Shown one piece after another: positions 19,707 through 29,473 of a DNA stretch of 37,487 nucleotides (position 1 is the first letter of the stretch; each line of letters starts with the position of its first letter). The translations under genes were made by a program, and so were the position numbers. Source of the DNA: Gammaproteobacteria bacterium (GTDB lineage Bacteria > Pseudomonadota > Gammaproteobacteria > Enterobacterales > Alteromonadaceae); contig NVTW01000022.1 of the NCBI GenBank assembly GCA_002401725.1, positions 1 to 37,487 of the forward strand. Direction: 5' to 3'. The notes beneath the pieces are model-generated. The model saw nothing but the letters and a program-made list of their open reading frames with translations. It searched no databases and had not been told where the DNA came from.

Positions 19707-20558
19707 TTAGCTTTTCAAATCTTTTACTAAAGTTTTCAGCCATTTTTCTTCATTGATAAATTGCCATGACCAAGATTTATATTTATCGCCTAGCCCTAAT
19801 TTAATAATCGCTTGTTCACTTTTACCTTGCTGTAAAAGTTCAGTTACGTGTTTAATACTAAAAGCAATCATCTTAGCAAAAGCTTGATAACGCTTTTTAT
19901 CGGTGAGTTTGCCATGACCAGGAATGATCACCACATCATCAGGTATTATGGCTAACATTTTTTCAACCGCCGCTAAATAACCTTTAACACTACCACCATG
20001 TTTTAAATCTATATAAGGAAACCCTAGTTCAAAAAACAAATCGCCGGTATGCAACACATTAGCCTTTTTGAAATATACCGCAGTATCACCATCGGTGTGA
20101 CCATGGGCATAATGGGTTAATTGAATTTCTTCATTGGCAAAGTAAATAGTCATACTTTGTTGATAAGTAACCACCGGCAAAGCTACTTGCTCTGCCGGTT
20201 CTTTATCCATTAATCTTGCGCGTACATTTTGATGTGCATAAATGGGCGCTTTTTCAGAAAAAAAATTATTACTACCGGTATGATCGCCATGAAAATGGGT
20301 ATTGATAATATATTTTAACGGCTTGTCTTTAATGGTTTTCATCGCCGCTTCAATACGCTCAGCCAAGGGTGCAAACTGATCATCAATTAACACTAAGCCA
20401 TTATCACTGGCTAACACACCAATGTTACCGCCAGCGCCTTTAAGCATATAAACATTACCTGCTGCTTTGATCGGCGTAATTTTCACATTGTTAAAGTCTT
20501 GTGCCACGGTTATGTAACTAAATAGACTCAACAATACCAATATCGATAGCTTCTTCAT
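19707..20558 (-). CDS. Secreted MBL-fold metallo-hydrolase
   Basis: Signal peptide; HFHGDHTGSNNFF (HxHxDH), GHTDGDTAVYF, HTGDLFF, IPGHGKLTDK. Confidence 0.9.
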   Translation of the reverse strand: MKKLSILVLLSLFSYITVAQDFNNVKITPIKAAGNVYMLKGAGGNIGVLASDNGLVLIDDQFAPLAERIEAAMKTIKDKPLKYIINTHFHGDHTGSNNFFSEKAPIYAHQNVRARLMDKEPAEQVALPVVTYQQSMTIYFANEEIQLTHYAHGHTDGDTAVYFKKANVLHTGDLFFELGFPYIDLKHGGSVKGYLAAVEKMLAIIPDDVVIIPGHGKLTDKKRYQAFAKMIAFSIKHVTELLQQGKSEQAIIKLGLGDKYKSWSWQFINEEKWLKTLVKDLKS

Positions 20559-20657
20559 TTCTGATTCTCTTTTTTGTTATTAAATTTTTTATGCTAACCA
20601 AGGTTAGTGTGGTGATAATGCTAAATCAAGTCAATTAACGTTGTTAACTACATAAGC

Positions 20658-23600
20658 CTACTGAGGATTAAAGAGAAACTTTAATTGAAAAGACGCCCCA
20701 TGCCCTGGTTTGCTATTACAACTAATTTTACCACCAAGACGAACTGTTACTATATTTTGGACAATATGTAAGCCTAAGCCACTACCACCTTGTCCACGTT
20801 TACTGGTATAAAAGGCTTCAAAAATTCGTTTTAATTGTTCATCTTCGATACCGACACCATTATCAGTTACTTCCATAGTTAACCACTCATCATCATGTTC
20901 TACGCTAATATCTATAACGCCATTTTGTTTGTTTTCAAACCCATGAATAATGGCATTTAAGATTAAGTTAGTAATAATTTGGGCAATGGCTCCGGGGTAA
21001 CTATCAAGCTTAATGTCTTTATCACAATCTACATTAACAGTGGCATTAGCTTCTTTTATATTTGAACTCAAACTAAAAATAACATTATGAATATATTCAT
21101 TAAGGTTAAATAAGCGACGCTCTTCTGAAGATTGATCTACTGAAACTAACTTAAAACTGCTGATAAGCTCAGAAGCTCGTTGTAAATTACGTAAAACCAG
21201 TTTGGTGCCTTCGTCAACATCACTCATAACACTCACAAATTCAGAGGCACGCATGGTTTTATTTTTATGGCTAGCTAATAGCTTGCTAACAAGCTCTTGT
21301 ACGTGCGAAGCGGCGGTAACACTAATACCCACAGGGGTATTAATTTCATGGGCAACCCCCACTACTAAACCAGATATTGCCGCATTTTTTTCAGCATCAA
21401 CAAGATGCTTATCCGCAAGTAACAATTCTTTGGTGCGTTTTTGCACTTCATTTTCAAGTTCGTGTTTTTGTATATCTAATTTATTAATCCTGTTTCGATG
21501 CCAGGTAAGTATCAGTAACATCACCATAAGTAAACCGATAATTTGCACCCATATTAACTGCCACCAAGAGGGTAAAACAATAATTTCAATTAAACGTTCA
21601 TTACCCCATACCCCATTATTATTGCTACTTTTAACATGAAAAACATACCTGCCGGGATCTAAATTCGTGTAACTGGTATAATGTTGATAATTCGCTTTAT
21701 TATACTTTTCATCAAAATTTTCTAAATAAAACGAATAGTTGTTTTTCATCGGATCAAGAAAATCCATGCCGGCAAATTCTATTTTTAATGATTGTAAAGG
21801 GTAATTAATCGTTAAAGGTTTGTGCTGATTAAATTGATATTGTTTTAGTGGTTTTTTATTTAACCATACATCGGTTATTGCCGTGTTAGGCGCATGATTG
21901 TTAGTAGAAAAATGAGCTGGATCAATTGCTGTAACACCGTTTATACTGCCAAAATATAAGACACCACTTGATGATTTTATTGCAGATCTGATCTGAAAGG
22001 TACTATTTTTCAATCCATCACTTTCATCAAAATTAATAAAATAGTTTTGCTTGGTTTTATACTGTGAAATACCAACATCAGTACCTAACCACAAATCTCC
22101 AAAATCATCTTCAACAATACTTTTAAAGTTATATTTCAATGAATTATCGTTTACAACAAAATGTTCAAATAAATCAGAAGTGTAATTTAATTTATCGAGT
22201 GACTTTCTTGTTGCTACCCAAAGGTTTTTATCCGTTGTTTGAAAAACAAATCGCACTTGATTATCACTTAAACTCTCAGGTAAATCTTTGTCATATTGAT
22301 AACGAATAAAACTTGTTTGATTAAAATTGACTAGATTTAAACCTTTGTTAACTGTACTAACCCACAAATTAGCTGCTCTATCTTCATAAAGGTGAGTTAC
22401 TTCATTTCCACTAATTGAATTGTTATTTTTTTCATCATGTTGTAAATAAGATATTTCACCTTTTTTAATTTTAATAACACCACTAAACCAAGTACCAATC
22501 CATAGTGTATTGTGTTTCCCCCATGCTAAACTAGTGATGTTAAAGCTTTTTACACCAATCATTAAGTCATTACGATTTATTAACTGCTTTCTCTTTTTAT
22601 CCAAACTATATAACCCAAAACTTCCTCCAATCCATAACACGCCATGATTGTCTTCCACAATGCTTTCAATTTTGTATTTAGAAAAATATCCCTTACTATC
22701 AAACAATTTAAATCGTTCACTTTTAGCGGTTAAAAACAACAAACCTTCGCTACTACCAACCCAAACGTTGCGTTGTTTATCTTCAAAAATAGTTGATACA
22801 ATTTTAATATTATGTTGTTGCTCAGAGTCATTAATATATGTCGAAATGCTTTTAAACACATTGTTATAAATTTTTAATTTAATCAAACCATTATAACGTG
22901 TAGCAACCCATAACACGCCTGAATCATCAACAATAATGTCGCGAATATCATTATAAGAAAACACATTATATTTATTATTTACTAAGGGAATAAATTGTTT
23001 ATTTAGGCTATTAAAAAAATACACACCTTTTTGAGTACCAATCCATAGGGTATTATTTTTTCCTTGCTTTATGCACGTAATAGAAGACATAGCTTGGCCA
23101 GTTTCAGGCATGAGGCTTACAAATGACTCGGTGTTAACATTAAATTCACCAAAACCAACTTGGGTACCAACCCAAAGTTTATCGTTATTATCAGCGAAAA
23201 CACTTCTCACCAAAGAACTATTCAATGAATGGGGTTGTTTTGAATGATGTTTAAAATGAACAAAATTACCGGGAGAGTTAATCGACATTTTGTTTAAGCC
23301 ATCGGTAGTGGCTATCCATAAAAATCCGTTTTTAGTTTCAGTAATACTCCACACTCGATTATGGCTTAATGATTTATTATTATTTACATCATAGGTAAAA
23401 TTAGTAAAATCTTGGCTTTCATTATTATAGCGAGATAAACCGCCACCATTAGTACCCAGCCAGACATTACCTAACGAGTCTTCAAAAAAGGTTTGGATCA
23501 TATTACTTGATAGTGAATTTTCTTGATTAGCAGCGTGTTTATAACGCCCGATACGCTTCATCGAGGGATCAAATAAAGTAACACCTTGGCCCCATGAACC

Positions 23601-23954
23601 TATCCAAAAACGCTGTTGGCTATCAACAAAAACGCTTCCTGCTTCCGTGGTATCCAGTGATATTGTACTTGTTGGTGAATCAGTAAAGGTTTTAAACCCT
23701 TTACCATCATATCTTACTAAACCGGAAGGGCTGCCAATCCACAAATAACCAGTTTTGTCTTTAGCCAATGAAAAAATAGCAGTATCTGGTAAGCCATCTT
23801 TAACCGACATACGCTCGATGGAAGAAAAAAAGTTACCTGCTAACGCATTGCCCAAACACGAAATAAAAAACAGCAAGAGATATGATCTTTTCAAATATGA
23901 TCTTTTCAAATATAGTCTTTTCAAATACAGGCTTTTAAATATAGATAACAACAC
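20658..23954 (-). CDS. Two-component regulator propeller-domain sensor histidine kinase
   Basis: 1098 aa; many Reg_prop repeats (LWIGS..GL.RYD, LWVGTQVGFGEFN, LWIGTQKGVYFFN), Y_Y_Y domain, TM helix, H box AHEINTPVGI, HATPase DNGVGIEDEQLKRIFEAFYTSKRGQGGSGLGLHIV. Confidence 0.92.
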   Translation of the reverse strand: MLLSIFKSLYLKRLYLKRSYLKRSYLLLFFISCLGNALAGNFFSSIERMSVKDGLPDTAIFSLAKDKTGYLWIGSPSGLVRYDGKGFKTFTDSPTSTISLDTTEAGSVFVDSQQRFWIGSWGQGVTLFDPSMKRIGRYKHAANQENSLSSNMIQTFFEDSLGNVWLGTNGGGLSRYNNESQDFTNFTYDVNNNKSLSHNRVWSITETKNGFLWIATTDGLNKMSINSPGNFVHFKHHSKQPHSLNSSLVRSVFADNNDKLWVGTQVGFGEFNVNTESFVSLMPETGQAMSSITCIKQGKNNTLWIGTQKGVYFFNSLNKQFIPLVNNKYNVFSYNDIRDIIVDDSGVLWVATRYNGLIKLKIYNNVFKSISTYINDSEQQHNIKIVSTIFEDKQRNVWVGSSEGLLFLTAKSERFKLFDSKGYFSKYKIESIVEDNHGVLWIGGSFGLYSLDKKRKQLINRNDLMIGVKSFNITSLAWGKHNTLWIGTWFSGVIKIKKGEISYLQHDEKNNNSISGNEVTHLYEDRAANLWVSTVNKGLNLVNFNQTSFIRYQYDKDLPESLSDNQVRFVFQTTDKNLWVATRKSLDKLNYTSDLFEHFVVNDNSLKYNFKSIVEDDFGDLWLGTDVGISQYKTKQNYFINFDESDGLKNSTFQIRSAIKSSSGVLYFGSINGVTAIDPAHFSTNNHAPNTAITDVWLNKKPLKQYQFNQHKPLTINYPLQSLKIEFAGMDFLDPMKNNYSFYLENFDEKYNKANYQHYTSYTNLDPGRYVFHVKSSNNNGVWGNERLIEIIVLPSWWQLIWVQIIGLLMVMLLILTWHRNRINKLDIQKHELENEVQKRTKELLLADKHLVDAEKNAAISGLVVGVAHEINTPVGISVTAASHVQELVSKLLASHKNKTMRASEFVSVMSDVDEGTKLVLRNLQRASELISSFKLVSVDQSSEERRLFNLNEYIHNVIFSLSSNIKEANATVNVDCDKDIKLDSYPGAIAQIITNLILNAIIHGFENKQNGVIDISVEHDDEWLTMEVTDNGVGIEDEQLKRIFEAFYTSKRGQGGSGLGLHIVQNIVTVRLGGKISCNSKPGHGASFQLKFLFNPQ
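23881..23940. repeat. Four tandem 15-bp units in the 5' end of the sensor kinase gene
   Basis: tatgatcttttcaaa x2 (identical), tatagtcttttcaaa, tacaggcttttaaat; encodes repeated YLKRS/L on the minus strand. Confidence 0.9.
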
Positions 23955-24048
23955 ATTAAATGATCACATCAATACCAGAGGTTAACTATCAGCATAGTAC
24001 AACTTAACAATTATCGCTTTAGTCCAAACCCTAGCCCAAACATTAACT

Positions 24049-26022
24049 TTAACCACCAATTAATTGGCTAATAAAAGCACGTTCAGCTTGCTGACTTTTG
24101 ACAAAAATACTATTGCCTGCTTGTTGCGCAAAGCGTGCTTGTAAAAATTCAGAAATGGAGCGCGCATAATCAGCATCTTGAATACGTGAACGTGCGCTTT
24201 GTGAGTGAATAGAAGATTGCGATAAATTATTGATAGTAGATAAAAACCGCGACTGTGTTGCGCCTAAACCACTGCGTGTTTGATTAATTTGACCGAGGAT
24301 ATTGTCAATGTTTTTAATTAAATCACCCGCATTACTGGGACTAGTAACATTACCGCCAGTATTAGCAGAAAAGCCACCGACATCACTTAAACCCAATTTA
24401 GCAACCGCAGCACTTTGAGAACCAATAGCAGCAGTTGAGCTGATATTAATTTCGCCACCACTTTTATTGTTTAAGCTTAATTCGCCACGTTGAGTAACAC
24501 TATTGGCAATAGCACTACCATTTTGACTAAAAGCGCTAGCACCATTTTCAATATTAATATCTTGACCAGATTTAGAGCTTAATATCAATTCACCATTACT
24601 GTTACTACTGGCTTTAATATCACCAAGTCCTGCTGAATTTATTTGATTAATGGCATCATTTAACGTTGAACCACTAAAACTACTAAAAACACTAACACCA
24701 TTAAGCGTTAAACTATTATTTTGTAAAACAGTAACATCAGCACTTAAAGCAATATCTGTATTGGCGCTAGCACTAACCCCTGTTTTATTACTAATGGCAT
24801 TAATAGCACTGCTTATATCGCTAGCATTGGTATTGCCACCAGCAGCATTAACATTACCTAAAGCAACGTCATTAATGGTTATTCCATCGTTTGCAGTAAT
24901 ATTTTGTCCGGTTACTTGCCCGCCTGAAAGTTGTGCGGCACCTTGTTGATTATTAAAGCCAAAGGCTTTTAAATCATTTACTGTACCCGTATTAGTAGTT
25001 GAAATATTAATGTCTTTTCCATTACTACTTGATAAGCTAATACTACCTGAATAATTCCCAGCACTAAGCCCTAAACTACCTAAGCCGCCGACACTATTAT
25101 CGCTTAAGGTAATATCTTTACCGCTATTATTTGAAATTTGTAGACTACCTTTACTATCTATTTTCGCCTCAGCACCAGCTACATTTAAATTAAAATCTTT
25201 AACAAACGCAGCTAAATTGGCTGAACTACCCAGTGTATAAGTAGTACCACCGACAGTAACGCTAATACCTTGGCTTACGGGTTGATACTTATTAACATTA
25301 CCACCTTGAACAACATTACTCGCACTAGCAGTAACACCTGTTTGACCACTAATTTGATTAATCGCATCAGCCTTAGCATCAGCTTGGCCTGATGTTGAAG
25401 CTGCTATTGCACCTAGGTCTACACCATTAATGCTAACGCTTCCCGCGCTAACGCCTGAGGTAGCAGCATCAACACGCCCACTTTCTAAATCACCTGATGA
25501 TGAATTTAAGCCACCAGAAAGTGCCCCCGATGATAAATTGCCAAGTTCTATAGAAATACTTTGATTAAAACCCACTTGAATATTTAAAGAGTTGTTTGCA
25601 GAGCCATTACCAAAAACATTAATGCCATTAAATTTAGTGTTTTTACCAATATCGGTTAATTGACTAGAGAGCTGATTAATTTCATTTTGAATAGTATTGC
25701 GGTTATCGCTACTTAAAGTACCATTACCTGCTTGCACAGCAAGTTCGCGAATACGCTGTAGTACATCATTAGCACCACTTAATGCACCATCAGCGACTTG
25801 GGTAAACGAAATACCATCATTAGCGTTACGAATAGATTGGTTGTTTGAACGAATTTGCGAGGTCATTAAGTTGGCGATCGCAAGACCGGCAGGATCGTCT
25901 TTTGCGCTATTAATGCGTTTGCCAGAGGTTAATTTACTGCTTGCATCAAACAGCGATTGCTGACTTTTTTGTAATTGCAAAAAACCATTAATATTACTAA
26001 CCATCGAGCCGACCGTGATCAT
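24049..26022 (-). CDS. Flagellin with long central region containing Flagellin_IN-like repeats
   Basis: 657 aa; N-terminal SKLTSGKRINSAKDDPAGLAIANLMTSQIRSNNQSIRNANDGISFTQVADGAL and C-terminal helices; centre has repeats such as VSINGVDLG..., ITINDVALG..., LTLNGVSVF.... Confidence 0.9.
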   Translation of the reverse strand: MITVGSMVSNINGFLQLQKSQQSLFDASSKLTSGKRINSAKDDPAGLAIANLMTSQIRSNNQSIRNANDGISFTQVADGALSGANDVLQRIRELAVQAGNGTLSSDNRNTIQNEINQLSSQLTDIGKNTKFNGINVFGNGSANNSLNIQVGFNQSISIELGNLSSGALSGGLNSSSGDLESGRVDAATSGVSAGSVSINGVDLGAIAASTSGQADAKADAINQISGQTGVTASASNVVQGGNVNKYQPVSQGISVTVGGTTYTLGSSANLAAFVKDFNLNVAGAEAKIDSKGSLQISNNSGKDITLSDNSVGGLGSLGLSAGNYSGSISLSSSNGKDINISTTNTGTVNDLKAFGFNNQQGAAQLSGGQVTGQNITANDGITINDVALGNVNAAGGNTNASDISSAINAISNKTGVSASANTDIALSADVTVLQNNSLTLNGVSVFSSFSGSTLNDAINQINSAGLGDIKASSNSNGELILSSKSGQDINIENGASAFSQNGSAIANSVTQRGELSLNNKSGGEINISSTAAIGSQSAAVAKLGLSDVGGFSANTGGNVTSPSNAGDLIKNIDNILGQINQTRSGLGATQSRFLSTINNLSQSSIHSQSARSRIQDADYARSISEFLQARFAQQAGNSIFVKSQQAERAFISQLIGG

Positions 26023-26111
26023 AAAATGTCCTGCGCATCGTAAAAAAAATATAGATACTTTATTGAAGTGTAGATAATTATAGCTTATTTTTTAAGCGAA
26101 TTTAACTGTAC

Positions 26112-27218
26112 TCATTCAATGTTCAAACACAATTGTTTAATATTTTCTTCTTGTGTTTGATTTACTAGAGAATTATTTTTTGAATTAACGGATGATTTTT
26201 TATCTAGACTAGAAAAACCTAATGTTAAACCAATTAAACGGATTGCCCGTCCTTTACTACGCGCCAAAGCTGTTGCTAATAAATCTGGTATTAATTGTTC
26301 ATCAAAACAAACACTTTGTTGCTCGACCGTGGTTTGGTTGAAATCAAAAAATTTTAATTTGATCCCTTGCCGACATATTTTTCTATCTTTAACATTCGCC
26401 AAACGTTGTAATAATTTAGTCTGCAACACAGATATAATGTCTAAACATTCGCTTTCTGTTGTTATGTCTTCCGCTAAAGTTGTTTCTACCGCTAATGATT
26501 TACGTTGACGCTTTACTGTTAATTCTCGATTATCGACACCAAAACTACGTTGATATAATGATGTTGCGAATTTTCCAACAATCATTTTTAAATTATTTTC
26601 TGAACTGGCTCGTATATCTGCACACGTAGTAAAGCCATGTTTAGCCAATTTTTCAGCGGTTTTAGGGCCAATACCAGAAATTTTACGTAATGGTAGCTCG
26701 CGCACAAAATCAGCCACACCTTCAGGGGTAATAACGCACTGACCATTAGGCTTGTTTTCATCACTAGCAATTTTTGCCAAAAATTTATTCGGGGCAACTC
26801 CAGCTGATGCAGTTAGCTGAAGTTCATTATAAATATCTGCGCGAATTTGCTCCGCAATTAACGTTGCACTACCTTTAAATAGTTTGCAATCAGTCACATC
26901 AAGATAAGCTTCGTCTAACGACAATGGTTCAATAATATCGGTGTAACGTAAAAAAATGCTGCGTATTTGTTGTGATATTTCACGATAAAGATCCATTCGA
27001 CCATTAACGATGGTTAAATCAGGACACAACCTTTTTGCGGTAATAACAGGCATAGCAGAGCGCACCCCGTATTGCCTTGCTAAATAATTGCTGGTGCATA
27101 ATACGCTGCGCTTGGTGTCCCAGCCAATACCTATGGGAATATTTCTATATTGGGGGAAATCGCGCATTTCAACTGACGCATAAAACGCATCCATATCTAC
27201 ATGAATTATTTTTTTCAT
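26112..27218 (-). CDS. dinB: DNA polymerase IV (Y-family)
   Basis: MKKIIHVDMDAFYASVEMRD, PLSLDEAYLDVTD, TASAGVAPNKFLAKIASDENKPNGQ. Confidence 0.96.
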   Translation of the reverse strand: MKKIIHVDMDAFYASVEMRDFPQYRNIPIGIGWDTKRSVLCTSNYLARQYGVRSAMPVITAKRLCPDLTIVNGRMDLYREISQQIRSIFLRYTDIIEPLSLDEAYLDVTDCKLFKGSATLIAEQIRADIYNELQLTASAGVAPNKFLAKIASDENKPNGQCVITPEGVADFVRELPLRKISGIGPKTAEKLAKHGFTTCADIRASSENNLKMIVGKFATSLYQRSFGVDNRELTVKRQRKSLAVETTLAEDITTESECLDIISVLQTKLLQRLANVKDRKICRQGIKLKFFDFNQTTVEQQSVCFDEQLIPDLLATALARSKGRAIRLIGLTLGFSSLDKKSSVNSKNNSLVNQTQEENIKQLCLNIE

Positions 27219-27326
27219 CGTTTTTATCTAACCCAATATGCCAACAAACTAACTGTACATTAATACAGTATTAATTACAATTCCCTAGCTGGCAAGTAAA
27301 AGTTTAACTCTTTTATCTTGCAATAA

Positions 27327-27380
27327 TATATTAAGTAGTATTTAATTAAACAAGTGATTAATTAAATACTACTTAATATA
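27327..27380. promoter_or_regulatory. Perfect 23-bp inverted repeat, 8-nt spacer, immediately upstream of tetR-family gene
   Basis: TATATTAAGTAGTATTTAATTAA (27327-27349) acaagtga TTAATTAAATACTACTTAATATA (27358-27380). Confidence 0.85.
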
Positions 27381-27392
27381 AGAAAACTTATT

Positions 27393-28049
27393 ATGAAAAA
27401 ATCTGTAGCGGTAAGAGGTCGCCCTGTAGATCCTAATAAACAAATTGCCCAAAAAGCCAAACTACTGGCAGCAGCACAAAGTTTGTTAACCGAAAAACCT
27501 TATGGACAAATTAGTATCCGAGAACTAGCTCAGCGCGCCGAGATTAATTCAGCGATGGTAAGTTATTATTTTAATAATAAAGAAGGTTTGTTTATTACCC
27601 TACTTGATGAAATGTCAGCATCGCATTTTATGAACATGAAAAACATTGCCAAAGCAAACAACCCCATTAAAGCATTTATTAGCAATATTATTGCTATGCT
27701 TAACGACAACAGCAGCTTTGCACAATTAATTCACCAAGAGCTAGCCAATAGCAACTCAGCATTAAGCACTATATTTATTGAACGGTTTCCTAAAAAAATG
27801 GCAACCTTTTTACCGCAATTAATTAAAAAAAATACTGCGATTAAAGATGATATAAAAGCTAAATACGCTGCTTTTTCATTAATTAATATGATCATTATGC
27901 CGTTTATGAATAAAAATATTCGTCAAAATGCATGGCAAATTAGCGATCTAGAAATGCAATCTAACGACTGGATTGAACATATTTATCAACAATTCATTTA
28001 TGGTTGCTCAGCCAGAACGAATACAACAGATACGGATCAAAATAGATGA
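27393..28049 (+). CDS. TetR/AcrR-family transcriptional regulator
   Basis: N-terminal HTH: ISIRELAQRAEINSAMVSYYFNNKEGLFITLLDE. Confidence 0.92.
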   Translation: MKKSVAVRGRPVDPNKQIAQKAKLLAAAQSLLTEKPYGQISIRELAQRAEINSAMVSYYFNNKEGLFITLLDEMSASHFMNMKNIAKANNPIKAFISNIIAMLNDNSSFAQLIHQELANSNSALSTIFIERFPKKMATFLPQLIKKNTAIKDDIKAKYAAFSLINMIIMPFMNKNIRQNAWQISDLEMQSNDWIEHIYQQFIYGCSARTNTTDTDQNR

Positions 28050-29473
28050 ATTTATTCATGCAATTTAAGCCACTATTAAAACGTAAACGCGCATTACCTT
28101 TACTTGCTATTAGCGGTCTGCTGCTATTAATTTTAATGGTAAAATTACAGCCGAGTTTGCAACATGATAAAAGTAAAAAACGCGTCGTTGCTGTTAGTTA
28201 CATTTCATTGCAAAAGCAACAAATTAAACCTGAAATAACCGGTTTTGGTATTATTGAAGCAGATAAAAAACTACAAGCTAAAGCTGAAGTTTCTGGTCGC
28301 ATTATTTATATAAATCCTAAACTAAAAAAAGGAGAAATTTTAGCTAAAGACACCCTACTATTAAAAATTGATGACAAAGATTATTTATTACAATTAAAAC
28401 AAGCAGAAGCCGATTTGTTAGCTAACAAAGCACAATATACAGAAATGGAACTTAATATTGAAAACAATGAATTAGAACTTAAATTAGCGCTAGAAAAACT
28501 AACAGTGCGCCAAACTGAATATAATCGTTTAGCAAAATTGCGCAAAACCGGCGTGGTTTCAAAATCAAATTTAAATAGTGAAAAACAAAATTTATTACGC
28601 CAACAGCAAGAAGTATTGCAGTTACAAAATAAGAAAACCACCCTGCCATCAAACCTCGCCATAGTTAACGCCCAACTTGCTATTGCCCAGGCAAAACTAG
28701 CTAAGAGCCAACGCGATTTAGCCCGTACGATTATAAAAATGCCGTTTAATGGTCGTATCAGTAAAGTTTATACCGAGTTAGATCAATACGTTAGTGCTGG
28801 TGGTTTAGCTAGCGCAGGGCAACTATTCGACGTTTTCAGCTTGAACAAAGTTATTATAAATGCGCAATATCCTATTGATCAATTTAGCTTATTTGCAAAA
28901 AACTTTAATCCGAAAATATTTAAGAATACTGAACAAAACAGCATGCCAAGCATGAGTTCAGTACTCAGCTCTCTTAATTTGTCTGCCACTATTGACGATC
29001 CCAGTAAACGTTTTAGCCCTTGGCAAGCAAAAGTAGAGCGCTTTAGTGACAATTTAGACGCAAAGAGTAGAACCGTTGGCGTTATCGTTAGCGTTAGCAA
29101 TAGTTATAAACAAATAAAACCAGGAGAAAAACCACCGCTACTTGCGGGTATGTATATGCAGGTAAATTTATTAGGCCGTCCGTTAAAAGTTATTGCCATT
29201 CCACGTTTTGCGCTCCATGGCCAGCAAGTATACCTAGTAGATAAAAACAACCAACTTAAGCGTGTTACCTTAACTAATATTCAATATAATGGCGAACTGG
29301 CTTTAATCAAAGATGGCTTAAAATCTGGCGATAAGTTAATTACCTCTGATGTTTTTCCAGCCATTAAGGGCATGTTAGTTACACCAATTATGGATGAAAA
29401 TGTTAGCAAACAAATGCGTCTTTGGTTGGGTAAAAAAGGGGTGGTAGAAAAAGAGCTAGGAGAAAATCAATGA
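28046..29473 (+). CDS. RND efflux periplasmic adaptor (membrane fusion protein, HlyD-like)
   Basis: TM helix, lipoyl halves (GFGIIEADKKLQAKAEVSGRIIYINPKLKKGEIL), coiled coil, IKMPFNGRISKVYTELDQYVSAG. Confidence 0.92.
   Translation: MNLFMQFKPLLKRKRALPLLAISGLLLLILMVKLQPSLQHDKSKKRVVAVSYISLQKQQIKPEITGFGIIEADKKLQAKAEVSGRIIYINPKLKKGEILAKDTLLLKIDDKDYLLQLKQAEADLLANKAQYTEMELNIENNELELKLALEKLTVRQTEYNRLAKLRKTGVVSKSNLNSEKQNLLRQQQEVLQLQNKKTTLPSNLAIVNAQLAIAQAKLAKSQRDLARTIIKMPFNGRISKVYTELDQYVSAGGLASAGQLFDVFSLNKVIINAQYPIDQFSLFAKNFNPKIFKNTEQNSMPSMSSVLSSLNLSATIDDPSKRFSPWQAKVERFSDNLDAKSRTVGVIVSVSNSYKQIKPGEKPPLLAGMYMQVNLLGRPLKVIAIPRFALHGQQVYLVDKNNQLKRVTLTNIQYNGELALIKDGLKSGDKLITSDVFPAIKGMLVTPIMDENVSKQMRLWLGKKGVVEKELGENQ

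Noticed and set aside
21202-21639. 145-aa plus-strand ORF antisense to sensor kinase
   Set aside because: Shadow ORF within a well-supported histidine kinase gene.
24650-24949. 99-aa plus-strand ORF antisense to flagellin
   Set aside because: Leu/Ala-rich shadow of repetitive flagellin coding sequence; no independent support.
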